Positions 42,529-51,633 are shown, counted from the first letter of the stretch. The stretch is 64,000 bases of DNA from Sulfuriroseicoccus oceanibius (GCF_010681825.2 NZ_CP066776.1:1488001-1552000); one strand, 5' to 3'. Notes: generated by a model not told the origin, from the letters alone. Made by a program: numbers and translations.

Positions 42529-44103
42529 TTACTGGGACGAGCGGCTGCTTTCGAGCACGACTTCGAGTCCGTAGATGTTTTGGAACATGTCGGCCTTACT
42601 GGTCATGGCGAGCTGCTCCACGGCGACGTCGCCGATGTCTTCGATGCCGATGTGGAGTCGGGAGTCTGAGAGGCGGATGTTGACGTCCTGGACACGCTGG
42701 GCATGAGCTCGGTCCAAGGCGTCGGCGACGCGTAGGATGGCGGCGAGCTTGCTAACGATCATGCGGTCTTCGCGCGAGAGTTCGCTATAGCCCTGGTGGG
42801 TGGGTTTGGGAGGAGAGTGGCGGTGGTAGCGGGCGATGAGTGCCACGATTTCGGTGTCGGCAGCGGAGAGTCCGAAGATCTCCGAGTGACGGATGATGTA
42901 GTACGAGTGTTTGTGATGCGCCCGTGGGGTGATGAAGTTACCGGTTTCGTGGAGGATGGCGGCGGCGCTGAGAAGGAGGCGCTCGCGGCTGCCTAGTTGG
43001 TGCAGGTGCTCCAATGTGTCGAAGAGCGAGGTGCTCAAGCGTTCGACCTGTTGGGCGTGGTTCGGGTCGATCTTGTACTGGCGGGCGATCCCCGTGGCCG
43101 ACTGCAGCACTTCGTCGCGGAACTTGCGGGTAAGTTGGGCGGAGTACGGGAGGTGGCTGAGGATTTCGGTTTCGTAGTCTTCGGAGGGGATGAACACGCG
43201 CTTGGCTCCGAACGATTCGGCCAGGCGGGTGTTGATCTTGATCGCGGCGACCATGGAGTCGGCGTGGGCGTAGTCGAGTTGGAACTCACGCACCCGCTGG
43301 TCCGAGCTCATCTCTGCCACGCGCTCGAGGAATGCCCGCATCTGTGTGGTGGTGACGCCTTTGACCGTGGTGTCGCCAATGTGTGAGGCGATCATTTGCA
43401 TCTCGTGACCAATGGCAACGACCTGGTCGACCGGGTGGTTGCGGTAGTCGTAGTAGATCGAATCGACGCTTGAGCGGGTTTGTTCGCGCAGCATGGAGAT
43501 CAACGAGCGGCCGCTGGCGTCGCTTCCCTGGATGGCTTCGTAGGCGCGGAACGCACCGAGGCGGTAGCTGGAGTATTGGGTGATCGTGCCCTTGGCGAAA
43601 TAGAGAACCCTTGTGTTACCGGGGCCGACGTGCAGCACCAGTGTGTTTTTGGCGGCGAACTTTTTGACCGTTCCCATGAGGGCGCGGCTTTGCATGTAGA
43701 TCAGGCGGGTCATTTCGCCGTCGTCGAGAGGGACGACGGTGAGGCCTGCGGCGATCTGGATGCGGTTGAGCAGCACATCCAGGTTGGAGGCTTCGGCGAG
43801 GATGTTGGTGGCCACAACGCGGTTGGGGAGCCCGTCGGGGATGGCGAGCTCGGCGAGGGCTTCTCGGAATTCTTTCAGGATGCGCACGATGCGCTCGATC
43901 ACCGGGCGGCCGACGCGGCCGCTGCGGAAGATGTCGCGAGCGATTGGTACGGGTTGCTCGAAGAAGTCCACCGGCTGGACATTGCCGTCGTCGTCCACTT
44001 TCTCAGACACCAGCATACTCACACTACCAGCGCCAATGTGGATTGCGGCGATCAGGTTGGGTGCGGGTGTTGGCGTGCTGTCGGTAGGTTGGAAAACTTG
44101 CAT
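42529..44103 (-). CDS. Ppx/GppA-like protein with HD domain, both phosphate-binding Asp replaced by His
   Basis: A 524-residue homologue of exopolyphosphatase and guanosine pentaphosphatase: two ASKHA-type actin-fold domains (about 15-330) and an HD domain (about 365-490, LHETGNFITPRAHHKHSYYIIRHSE). The family phosphate-1 motif, D-x-G-S-N-S in E. coli, reads IHIGAGS with H22; phosphate-2, D-I-G-G-G-S-T in E. coli, reads LHVGPGNT with H158. The acidic residue E130 (DDGEMTRL) remains. Both changes concern residues conserved in active enzymes. It may be inactive, use a different substrate or act as a sensor. The gene is directly upstream of ppk1, so a role in polyphosphate control is likely. Confidence 0.88.
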   Translation of the reverse strand: MQVFQPTDSTPTPAPNLIAAIHIGAGSVSMLVSEKVDDDGNVQPVDFFEQPVPIARDIFRSGRVGRPVIERIVRILKEFREALAELAIPDGLPNRVVATNILAEASNLDVLLNRIQIAAGLTVVPLDDGEMTRLIYMQSRALMGTVKKFAAKNTLVLHVGPGNTRVLYFAKGTITQYSSYRLGAFRAYEAIQGSDASGRSLISMLREQTRSSVDSIYYDYRNHPVDQVVAIGHEMQMIASHIGDTTVKGVTTTQMRAFLERVAEMSSDQRVREFQLDYAHADSMVAAIKINTRLAESFGAKRVFIPSEDYETEILSHLPYSAQLTRKFRDEVLQSATGIARQYKIDPNHAQQVERLSTSLFDTLEHLHQLGSRERLLLSAAAILHETGNFITPRAHHKHSYYIIRHSEIFGLSAADTEIVALIARYHRHSPPKPTHQGYSELSREDRMIVSKLAAILRVADALDRAHAQRVQDVNIRLSDSRLHIGIEDIGDVAVEQLAMTSKADMFQNIYGLEVVLESSRSSQ

Positions 44104-44316
44104 TGTGGCTGCGGTGGTAGAGGTGCGGCGTTTCGTGTGGGTTTTGTAACGTGATCGGGCGTCTGCAGCGAGCGATTTCGACGTCTGTGGCCATTGTTTT
44201 GCGCGCTGTGTGCCGGGCGGAAGTCTGTTGTCCGCTCGGGCTGTAACGCGGGTTTCTGGTTGCTCACTGAAAGCGAGTGCTATACATCATGTGCTTTCCT
44301 GACTGGAACGACGTTT

Positions 44317-44790
44317 ATGCCTAAATCAGCAACACTACTCCGTAAGACCAAACTCCGCGACAATGTGGCGGTTTTGTTGCGTCGTGCGGACGGGCGGCTG
44401 TTGATGGGGCGTTGTGCGGATCGTCCGGCGGAATGGCAGTTTCCCCAGGGGGGCGTTGGCGTGCGGGAAAAGCTCCGGTGTGCGATGTTCCGCGAGTTGT
44501 TTGAGGAGACGGGCGTTCGCAAGTCGCAGGTCGAAGTGGTGGAGAAACGCGGGCCGTATATTTATGTATTTCCCAATGGGCGGCTGAAGAAGGGGATCTA
44601 CCACGGCCAGAGCCAGACCTACTTCCTTTGTGATCTGTTGGGAAATCCGGACAAGATCGATGTCGCGCGTGCTGGCGAGGAGTTTTCTGAGATCGAGTGG
44701 ATTCGTCCGGAGGAGTTCCCATTTGAGCGCACGCCGGAGTTCAAGCATTCGGTGTACCGGCAGGTGATGCGTGATTTCTTCGGGGCGTAA
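44317..44790 (+). CDS. RppH-like Nudix RNA pyrophosphohydrolase
   Basis: A 157-residue Nudix protein. The box GGVGVREKLRCAMFRELFEETGV fits G-x5-E-x7-REUxEExGU, and LRDNVAVLLRRADGRLLMG, WQFPQGG and IYHGQSQTYFLCDL are characteristic of RppH and dinucleoside polyphosphate hydrolases. RppH removes pyrophosphate from mRNA 5' ends to start decay; an Ap4A role is also known in the family. ATG 44317 is used because it matches the family start. It is divergent from the ppx-like gene and 182 bases before cysS. Confidence 0.88.
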   Translation: MPKSATLLRKTKLRDNVAVLLRRADGRLLMGRCADRPAEWQFPQGGVGVREKLRCAMFRELFEETGVRKSQVEVVEKRGPYIYVFPNGRLKKGIYHGQSQTYFLCDLLGNPDKIDVARAGEEFSEIEWIRPEEFPFERTPEFKHSVYRQVMRDFFGA

Positions 44791-44972
44791 TACCCAATCC
44801 CCGGTTCCCCAGGCGGAGCCAATGTCGCAGGCGTGCGTGGCAGCCGGGATAGCAAAAGGTGACCTTGGCGGGATCGGTTTGAGTGGGCTGCGATCGTGGT
44901 TGGATCGCTCAACTACGCCTTGCAATCGTGTCCGGATGCCGCCATGGGTTCCCTACTGTGAAGTATATCCGA

Positions 44973-46394
44973 ATGTTCGATACGATGGCTCGCGATGTGC
45001 GCGAGATGCAGCCTGTGGACGGTAAGACGTTACGGTTTTACTGTTGTGGTCCGACCGTTTATGGACCGGCGCATATCGGCAACTTCAGGACTTTCGTGTT
45101 GCAGGACGTTTTTCGCCGCGTTGTCGAGCTCGGCGGGGTGCCCACTTTGCATGTGCGCAACATTACCGACGTGGATGACAAGACCATCCGTGACAGCCAG
45201 GCGGCTGGGCTGAGTTTGAACGACTTCACCCGTGGCTGGACCGAGCGCTTTCACGCGGATTGCGATGCACTGGGATGCCTGCCACCACATATCGAGCCAA
45301 GTGCCGTGGAGCACATTCCACAGCAGATCTCGATGATCGAAAGCCTGGTCGACAACGGCCACGCCTACGTCAGTGACGACGGCTCGGTCTATTTCAAGAT
45401 TTCTTCGTTTGAGGAGTACGGTAAGCTTGCTCATCTCGACAAACAGAACCTGGACTTGGGGAAAACCGCCAACGCCCGCTCGAATACCGATGAGTACGAG
45501 AAGGACAGCGTGGCGGACTTCGTGCTGTGGAAGGCACGCAAGCCGGAAGACGGCGACAACTACTGGCAGAGTCCATGGGGCGAGGGGCGTCCGGGCTGGC
45601 ACTTGGAGTGCTCGGCGATGATCGCCGAATACCTGGGGAAAGACTTCGACCTGCACTCCGGCGGGGTGGATTTGGTTTTCCCTCACCACGAAAACGAGAT
45701 CGCTCAGAGTCGATGCTCGTGTGGTGGCGGGTTTGCCGCGCATTGGTTCCATATCACGCACTTGCTCGTGGATGGAGGCAAGATGTCCAAGAGCTTGGGC
45801 AACCTTTACACGCTCGACGATCTGGCGGAAAAGGGCCACAGCGCAATGGACGTGCGCTACGTCCTCGCCGGCGGTTACTACCGCCGTCCGCTTAACTTTA
45901 CCCTGGGCTCACTCAAGGACGCACGTTCGGCACTGACCAAGATCGCTCGCTTCGATAAAGCACTGGCGGATGCCGGAGCCGGCGACTTGCCATCGTATGC
46001 GCAGTTGGTCGCCGATGGTGCGGTGGACTCGCTGTGTGAGTTCGCTCCAGCTTGGGAAAGCCTTGCCGATGATATGAACACACCGGAAGCCTTGGGCCAT
46101 GTGTTCACGGCGATGAAGAAGATCAAGCCGGCGGAGCTGAGTGCCGAAGGTGCCGCAGAGCGCCGTGTTGCACTGCATGTGATCCTTTCCGCACTCGGTC
46201 TCGAACTGCCGGATCCTGACGCATCCGCCGATGCCTCCGAGGTGCCGGCTGAGGTCGCCGAGCTTGCTCAGCGTCGTTGGGATGCCAAGCAGGCCCGCGA
46301 CTGGGGGGCTGCCGATGCGCTGCGCGACGAACTTACTGCAATGGGCTGGGTGATCAAAGACAGCAAAGAAGGCTTCACGCTGGAAAAAGCGTAA
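44973..46394 (+). CDS. cysS: Cysteinyl-tRNA synthetase
   Basis: A 473-residue class I synthetase that charges tRNA-Cys. The N terminus FYCCGPTVYGPAHIGNFRTFV has a zinc Cys and the HIGN form of the HIGH motif; further zinc ligands are in LECSAMIAEYL and FPHHENEIAQS; the KMSKS loop is KMSKSLGN. A C-terminal helical anticodon-binding part follows. The frame is open 30 codons upstream of the ATG but without family similarity. It has its own terminator directly downstream. Confidence 0.96.
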   Translation: MFDTMARDVREMQPVDGKTLRFYCCGPTVYGPAHIGNFRTFVLQDVFRRVVELGGVPTLHVRNITDVDDKTIRDSQAAGLSLNDFTRGWTERFHADCDALGCLPPHIEPSAVEHIPQQISMIESLVDNGHAYVSDDGSVYFKISSFEEYGKLAHLDKQNLDLGKTANARSNTDEYEKDSVADFVLWKARKPEDGDNYWQSPWGEGRPGWHLECSAMIAEYLGKDFDLHSGGVDLVFPHHENEIAQSRCSCGGGFAAHWFHITHLLVDGGKMSKSLGNLYTLDDLAEKGHSAMDVRYVLAGGYYRRPLNFTLGSLKDARSALTKIARFDKALADAGAGDLPSYAQLVADGAVDSLCEFAPAWESLADDMNTPEALGHVFTAMKKIKPAELSAEGAAERRVALHVILSALGLELPDPDASADASEVPAEVAELAQRRWDAKQARDWGAADALRDELTAMGWVIKDSKEGFTLEKA

Positions 46395-46407
46395 CTCGAT
46401 CTACATT

Positions 46408-46449
46408 GCCGCCCCGCTTCCTTGTAGAGGAGGTGGGGTGGCTTTTTTT
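46408..46449 (+). terminator. Terminator of cysS
   Basis: A 15-bp stem (GCCGCCCCGCTTCCT with AGGAGGTGGGGTGGC, a few G-T pairs) around a 5-base loop, then seven T. It starts 13 bases after the stop. Confidence 0.93.
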
Positions 46450-46684
46450 ATGTATTTGTGTTATGTTTTGTTGTTGTTAATTTGTTCTTTATTTTTGTTT
46501 GTTTGGTGTGTTTCTTTTGTTTGTGTTTTTGTGGGTTTGTGTTCGTTGAGTGTGGGGTGAATCGGGTTGCCAAACGGGTGTTTTGCGGCTAGTCTTGGGC
46601 TCGTTCATGGTGAGCGATTGGGGTGATGGGTAAGTATTAATTGTGGTTTTGGTGGATGGTGAATTACGATTAATATTTATACAT

Positions 46685-48058
46685 ATGCGAACTGAGCCCG
46701 AAATGACTGATGCGCCCCGCGGGCGTTTCTGGGTGTTTTTTGTCCCGTCTCTGATCGGGTTGTTGCTGTTCATGGCGCCAATCCCCGACGTTGGGGGAGA
46801 TGGTGGGTGGACGATCCCGGTGGCGGTGATGGCCAAGGTGATCCCGAAGTACTTTGAGGGCTCTCTGGTGGCGGTGATCACGGCCATCATTGCGTTCATG
46901 GCGGTGGCATCGGTCGCATGCAAGGTGGCGAAGCCTGAGTGGATTACGCGCAGCCGGTTCTTGAATGGATTGTTCAACCCTTCGCCGCTGTGGCTGGTGG
47001 TGCGGGTGATCGGCGGGATTGCAGTGGTGATGACTTACTACAAGTGGGGAGCTGATGCTGTGTCGAACGAAAATACCGGCGGGCTGGTTTTGACTGGGTT
47101 GTTGCCGACCTTGTTCTCTGTTTTTATATTTGCAGGCTTGTTGTTGCCTCTTTTGTTGAACTTTGGATTGTTGGAGCTTTTTGGTGCGTTGTTGAGTAAG
47201 GTAATGCGCCCTGTGTTCAACTTGCCGGGGCGGAGTGCAATTGATTGTATGGCATCTTGGCTCGGTGATGGTAGTGTGGGTATTCTGCTTACGAGTAAAC
47301 AATACGAGAATAACTTTTACACCCAGCGGGAGGCTGCCGTTGTCGGGACGACTTTCTCCGCGGTATCGATCACGTTCAGTCTGGTGGTGATCGCTCAGGT
47401 GAAGCTTGAACATCTGTTCCTGCCGTTTTACGGGGCGATCTGTCTGGCGGGGGTGGTGGCTGCGGTGGTGGTTCCCCGTATACCTCCATTGAGCACCAAG
47501 AAGGATGTGTTCTTGGACGGCAGTTTGCCCAAAGAGGACGCCGATGTGGTGCCGGCTGGTAAGAGCCGCTTTGGTTGGGGCTTGGATCTGGCGCTGCAGC
47601 GTGCTGGGCAGGTGACTTCGGTGCGCTCGGTGATCCTGGATGGCCTGCGCAACGTGGTGGACATGATTTTCGGCGTGCTGCCGGTGGTGATGGGACTCGG
47701 AACCGTGGCGTTGGTGATTGCCGAATACACGCCGATCTTCGACTGGCTCGGGCGTCCGTTCATTCCGTTCCTGGAGCTGTTGCAGATCCCAGATGCTTCT
47801 GCTGCATCGACCACGATGGTGGTGGGCTTTGCCGATATGTTCATCCCGGCAATTCTGGCGTCGTCGATCGAGAGTGAGATGACCCGGTTTGTAATTGCTG
47901 CGATGTCGGTGACCCAGTTGATCTACATGTCGGAGGTGGGAGCACTACTTTTGGGGAGTAAGATCCCAGTGAATGTCTTTGAGTTGATCGTCATCTTCCT
48001 GCTGCGCACGCTGGTGACCTTGCCTGTGATCGCCGGTGTGGCTCACATTATTTTTTAA
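46685..48058 (+). CDS. YjiH-family membrane protein (nucleoside-transporter/FeoB gate domain)
   Basis: A 457-residue inner-membrane protein with about ten hydrophobic segments. The middle has the gate-domain signature FNLPGRSAIDCMASWLGDGSVGILLTSKQYENNFYTQREAAVV and the end has a second such domain with GFADMFIPAILASSIESEMTRFVIAAMSVTQLIYMSEVGALLL. YjiH homologues have no established substrate. The N-terminal short leader was excluded; ATG 46685 is preceded by AT-rich DNA. The upstream 235 bases (see the keto-rich tract) hold its promoter. Confidence 0.87.
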   Translation: MRTEPEMTDAPRGRFWVFFVPSLIGLLLFMAPIPDVGGDGGWTIPVAVMAKVIPKYFEGSLVAVITAIIAFMAVASVACKVAKPEWITRSRFLNGLFNPSPLWLVVRVIGGIAVVMTYYKWGADAVSNENTGGLVLTGLLPTLFSVFIFAGLLLPLLLNFGLLELFGALLSKVMRPVFNLPGRSAIDCMASWLGDGSVGILLTSKQYENNFYTQREAAVVGTTFSAVSITFSLVVIAQVKLEHLFLPFYGAICLAGVVAAVVVPRIPPLSTKKDVFLDGSLPKEDADVVPAGKSRFGWGLDLALQRAGQVTSVRSVILDGLRNVVDMIFGVLPVVMGLGTVALVIAEYTPIFDWLGRPFIPFLELLQIPDASAASTTMVVGFADMFIPAILASSIESEMTRFVIAAMSVTQLIYMSEVGALLLGSKIPVNVFELIVIFLLRTLVTLPVIAGVAHIIF

Positions 48059-48078
48059 GGAATCTCTAGAAAGCAATC

Positions 48079-48118
48079 AGGCCCTGTGTGCGGAGTGATC
48101 CGTTCACAGGGCCTTTTT
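48079..48118. terminator. Bidirectional terminator between yjiH and the superoxide dismutase gene
   Basis: AGGCCCTGTG pairs with CACAGGGCCT; within the loop CGGA pairs with TCCG; then five T follow on the plus strand. The SOD gene ends 22 bases away on the other strand. Confidence 0.88.
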
Positions 48119-48140
48119 GTGCGTCGGGATTCAATTGGTA

Positions 48141-48911
48141 TTATCCGATCGCGGCTGCGTAAAGTTCGCTGACTTTCTGCCAATTGATCAGGTGGAACCA
48201 CGCATTGATGTAGTCGGCGCGGCGGTTTTGGTAGTTGAGATAGTAAGCGTGTTCCCAGACGTCGAGACCGAGGATAGGGGAGCCGGTGGCTTCGACGATG
48301 CCGGTCATCAGAGGGTTGTCTTGGTTCGGGGTTGAGCTGATGCTCAGTTTGCCTGAAGCGTCTGTAACCAGCCATGCCCATCCGGAGCCGAAGCGTGATT
48401 TTGCGGCTTGAGCGAAGGCGGCTTTGAATTCATCCATCCCGCCGAGGTCGCGATCGATGGCTTTTGCCAGCTCTGCGGAGGGATCCGACTTGGTTGGGCT
48501 CATGGTTTCCCAGAACAGGCAGTGGTTGTAATAGCCTCCGCCGTTGTTGCGCAATGCGGTGCGTACCGATTCGTCGGTTGCAGGAAGGTTGGCGAGCAGG
48601 GTCTGGATGTCTTTTCCTGCGAGGTCAGGAGCTTGTGCCAGAGCTGCGTTGAGCTTTTTGGTGTAGCCCGCGTGGTGCTTGCCGTGGTGAATGACCATGG
48701 TTTTGGCATCAATGTACGGGATCAGCTCGTTGACCGCGTAGGGGAGGTCCGGGAGGATGAACTGGCCACCCTCCATGGCTGGGATCAAAGGGGAGTCTGC
48801 TGCGAATACACGACCGATGGATGATCCGGCGATGAGAGAGCCGCCGAGCACGGTGGCGGCGGTGGAGAGGAAGCGGCGGCGACTGAAGTTGGTAGGGTTT
48901 GGTGTCTTCAT
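48141..48911 (-). CDS. Tat-exported Fe/Mn superoxide dismutase
   Basis: A 256-residue protein that starts with a twin-arginine signal (SRRRFLSTAATVLGGSLIAG) before an ordinary SOD. The metal ligands are visible: His in MVIHHGKHHAGYTKKLN, His in YYNHCLFWETM, Asp and His in LDVWEHAYYLNYQNRRADYIN. It converts superoxide to hydrogen peroxide and oxygen; the signal places it in the periplasm or at the membrane. ATG 48911 gives the Tat signal at the N terminus; an ORF extension of ten codons is less likely. Confidence 0.92.
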   Translation of the reverse strand: MKTPNPTNFSRRRFLSTAATVLGGSLIAGSSIGRVFAADSPLIPAMEGGQFILPDLPYAVNELIPYIDAKTMVIHHGKHHAGYTKKLNAALAQAPDLAGKDIQTLLANLPATDESVRTALRNNGGGYYNHCLFWETMSPTKSDPSAELAKAIDRDLGGMDEFKAAFAQAAKSRFGSGWAWLVTDASGKLSISSTPNQDNPLMTGIVEATGSPILGLDVWEHAYYLNYQNRRADYINAWFHLINWQKVSELYAAAIG

Positions 48912-48973
48912 GCTAATATCAGATCGTAGGTGAGGCAGCATTTTGTGTGATCTGATCGCCGCAATTTGCGCGG

Positions 48974-49471
48974 TCAGTCCACGTCAATGACCTTGCCTTT
49001 AACTACGCGCTCGCCTTCGCGGGGGACGTCGCTGGATGGGACGTTCTGCTGAAACGGACTGCCTCCACCGGGAAATGGGGACGCTCCGGGCATGCCGCCA
49101 CCGACGACTTTGACTTTCCCTGCCAGAGATTTGCCGACGGTGGAGCGGACGATGCGGCGGACACCAGGGACGAGTAGAGCGAAGCCTGCGGCATCGGTGA
49201 GAAAGCCTGGAGTGAGCAGGATGGCGCCCGCGATCAGGATCAACAATCCGTCGATCGCTTCGTTGGCGGGGAGCCGGCCTTCTGCCGATGCCTGGCGGAA
49301 CTTACTGAGCGCACGCATGCCTTGGCGGCGGGTGAGGGCGGCGCCGAGGAAGCCGGTGATCAAGATGACCAGCAGGGTGGTGTCCCAGCCGATCCGGGAT
49401 CCGATTTTGATAAAGAGTACGGTCTCGATCAGCGGGATCGAGATGAAGAGAAGAAGAAGTCTGGCAAACAT
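48974..49471 (-). CDS. fxsA: FxsA family membrane protein
   Basis: A 165-residue inner-membrane protein. LLLLFISIPLIETVLFIKIGSRIGWDTTLLVILITGFLGAALTRRQG and GRLPANEAIDGLLILIAGAILLTPGFLTDAAGFALLVPGVR are the two characteristic segments of FxsA, which is linked to exclusion of F plasmid-bearing phage in E. coli. The C terminus is Gly/Pro-rich. Start at MFARLL is used. It lies 62 bases upstream of the SOD gene on the same strand. Confidence 0.9.
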   Translation of the reverse strand: MFARLLLLFISIPLIETVLFIKIGSRIGWDTTLLVILITGFLGAALTRRQGMRALSKFRQASAEGRLPANEAIDGLLILIAGAILLTPGFLTDAAGFALLVPGVRRIVRSTVGKSLAGKVKVVGGGMPGASPFPGGGSPFQQNVPSSDVPREGERVVKGKVIDVD

Positions 49472-49575
49472 TGGGAATGCGGTGGGTTCAAGAGTGCGGC
49501 GCATGGAGCCGCGGTGAGAAGCGTCACCATTTGGCCGGGATGCTCGGAATGCGAGTGCAATCGCCGCCGGATTTT

Positions 49576-49932
49576 CTACTCGCTGGTGATTGTGGCGCGC
49601 ACCTTTTTGGGCAGGCCGGCGACGACGAGGTCGTAGGAATGGCGGATGAGGTCGGTGATGAGCGAGTCTGGGAGTGAGTGGTCGAGTATTACGGTATTCC
49701 AGTGCTTTTTGTTCATGTGGTAGCCCGGGGTGATTGCGTCGAATTGGTCACGCAGAGTGACGGCCCGGTCCGGATCGCATTTGAGGTTGATGCGGGGCGG
49801 GTGGTCGTCTGGTAGTGTGATGGCGAAGATCTTGCCGCCGACTTTGTAGACCAGAGCGGTCGGGCCGAAGGGCGTTTCTTCCGTGACATGAGGCAGCGCC
49901 AGACATTGGGCAATGGCGTCATCGAGGAACAT
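49576..49932 (-). CDS. MmcQ/YjbR family protein
   Basis: A 118-residue DNA-binding-like cytosolic protein. The family signature region is YKVGGKIFAITLPDDHPPRINLKCDPDRAVTLRDQ, followed by GYHMNKKHWNTVIL. The fold is of the CyaY/YjbR type; function is poorly known. The ATG 49932 gives the normal N terminus. The gene is 104 bases upstream of fxsA. Confidence 0.86.
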   Translation of the reverse strand: MFLDDAIAQCLALPHVTEETPFGPTALVYKVGGKIFAITLPDDHPPRINLKCDPDRAVTLRDQFDAITPGYHMNKKHWNTVILDHSLPDSLITDLIRHSYDLVVAGLPKKVRATITSE

Positions 49933-49970
49933 GAGGAGAGGATGTGGGGTGGTCGCCGTTGATCCAATCA

Positions 49971-50007
49971 AAAAGAAGGCCCGCGCACCGGTGGACGGTG
50001 CGCGGGC
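49971..50007 (-). terminator. Terminator after the His-rich lipoprotein gene
   Basis: GCCCGCGCACC pairs with GGTGCGCGGGC (11 bp) around a 7-base loop. On the minus strand CTTCTTTT follows, which suits the gene ending at 50043. Confidence 0.9.
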
Positions 50008-50042
50008 TTGGTTGAAGGGCTGGGATGTTCTGATGGCGGATG

Positions 50043-50357
50043 CTAATAGCTGCAGGAATTGTAGCCGTAATGGCTTCCTCCGTATGATCTGTAGCTATGG
50101 TGCGAGTTGTAGTCGTGGTGGCGGTGACTGCGGTGGGATCGGTGACTTTTGTGTTTCTTGTGATGGTCATCGCTATCGTTGGCGATGGCGTATCCGATGA
50201 GTCCGGCGGCGGCGATGCCGGCGACCGCGAGTCCTGGGTCGACCGTCTGCTTGGGGCGGCCGTAAGCGTCATAGGTTGTGGTGCAGCTTGTGGCGGAGAA
50301 TGCGAGTGCGCAGGCGGCCAGTGAGGCGGTGATTCTCAGGAGGTTGCGGTTTTTCAT
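50043..50357 (-). CDS. Small lipoprotein with histidine-rich C terminus
   Basis: A 104-residue protein. The signal ends in a lipobox SATSC near residue 25, so the mature protein is probably lipid-anchored; a Gly/Ala-rich hydrophobic stretch (LAVAGIAAAGLIGYAIAND) follows, then a C terminus dense in His, Lys and Ser (DDHHKKHKSHRSHRSHRHHDYNSHHSYRS). Such tails suggest binding of transition metals such as nickel, copper or zinc, but may be simple low complexity. There is no partner gene. Confidence 0.7.
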   Translation of the reverse strand: MKNRNLLRITASLAACALAFSATSCTTTYDAYGRPKQTVDPGLAVAGIAAAGLIGYAIANDSDDHHKKHKSHRSHRSHRHHDYNSHHSYRSYGGSHYGYNSCSY

Positions 50358-50514
50358 GCGCGTTCGGACGGCGGCTGATGCCCGTCTATTCAATCATTGG
50401 AATAGATTTTTGATCGGAGGCATCCCATGGGGTGAGTGGGCGCGTGGCATACCGGATTGACCTTTCGCGGAATTACGCTTATGGGTAGCGCCCCGATTTG
50501 TCGGAAAGTTTCTT

Positions 50515-51633
50515 ATGAAAAAACTCAATATCCCCTTCGAAAGGGTTGACTGGATCAACACCATTTTCCTGTTGGTCATCACGCTAACCGGTGTCATCGG
50601 CGCACCGCTGTATCTTTGGCATCATGGCGCGGACGCATTCCAGTGGGGAATGTTCGCATTTTACGCGATTGCCACCGGCATGAGCATCACGCTGGGTTAT
50701 CACCGTTTGTTCTCACACTTGTCGTTCAAGGCGAAGTGGCCGGTGCGTTTGTTTACCTTGGTTTTCGGAGCGTGTGCTTTTGAAAACTCTGCTTTGAACT
50801 GGTGCTCCGACCACCGACGTCACCACAAGCACACCGACCACGACGATGATCCGTACGACATCACCAAAGGGTTCTTCTGGGCGCACGTTGGATGGATCCT
50901 TTTCAAGGTGAACCCGAAGCCGCCAATGGACAACGTGGGTGACCTGCGCAAAGACAAGCTGGTGGTTTGGCAGTACCGCTGGGACAAGCTGATTGCGATT
51001 GTGGTGGGCCTGCTTCTTCCGGCCGCACTTGGCTACTGGCACAATGGTGCTGTGGGTGCGCTGGGTGGATTCCTGCTCGCTGGCGTGCTGCGCATCGTCG
51101 TGGTGCAGCAGTGCACCTTCTTCATCAACTCGCTTTGCCACACTGTGGGTGATCAGCCTTACTCGACCCGCTGCAGTGCGCGTGACAGTGCGATCATGGC
51201 GTTGTTCACTTTCGGTGAGGGCTATCACAACTACCACCACGAGTTCCAGCACGACTACCGTAATGGTGTGAAGACCTGGAACTTCGACCCAACCAAGTGG
51301 GCAATCTGGCTGCTTGAAAAGGTTGGCTTGGTGAGCAACCTGCGCCGTGTGCCGGACTCGAAGATTTTGCTCGCTCAGATGAAGGAAGCCCAGCGCAAGG
51401 CCAACACCGTGCGTGAAGGCATCGAAGGTCATCACGACCCGGCATGGCGCGAGAAAGCCACCGAGATTGTCGATGGAATGATCGCTCAGTTGGCGAAGAA
51501 CTACCACGAACTCGAGGAAGCTGCGTCATCCAAGATGGAGCTCTCCAAGAAGGCTGTCCGCAACTGGCGCGCCGAGACCCGTTCGATTGTGGCGCAGCTT
51601 GGGAAGATGCGTCAGATTACGCCGTCTTCTTAG
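50515..51633 (+). CDS. Acyl-CoA (delta-9) desaturase
   Basis: A 372-residue membrane di-iron enzyme that puts a double bond in fatty acyl chains, using oxygen and an electron donor. All three histidine boxes are present: HRLFSH, HRRHHKHTD and HNYHHEF. Four membrane segments surround them. The size and the boxes fit stearoyl-CoA desaturase-type proteins. The C-terminal 90 residues are helical and charged. No ferredoxin or electron-transfer partner is adjacent. It is probably important for adapting membrane fluidity. Confidence 0.92.
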   Translation: MKKLNIPFERVDWINTIFLLVITLTGVIGAPLYLWHHGADAFQWGMFAFYAIATGMSITLGYHRLFSHLSFKAKWPVRLFTLVFGACAFENSALNWCSDHRRHHKHTDHDDDPYDITKGFFWAHVGWILFKVNPKPPMDNVGDLRKDKLVVWQYRWDKLIAIVVGLLLPAALGYWHNGAVGALGGFLLAGVLRIVVVQQCTFFINSLCHTVGDQPYSTRCSARDSAIMALFTFGEGYHNYHHEFQHDYRNGVKTWNFDPTKWAIWLLEKVGLVSNLRRVPDSKILLAQMKEAQRKANTVREGIEGHHDPAWREKATEIVDGMIAQLAKNYHELEEAASSKMELSKKAVRNWRAETRSIVAQLGKMRQITPSS

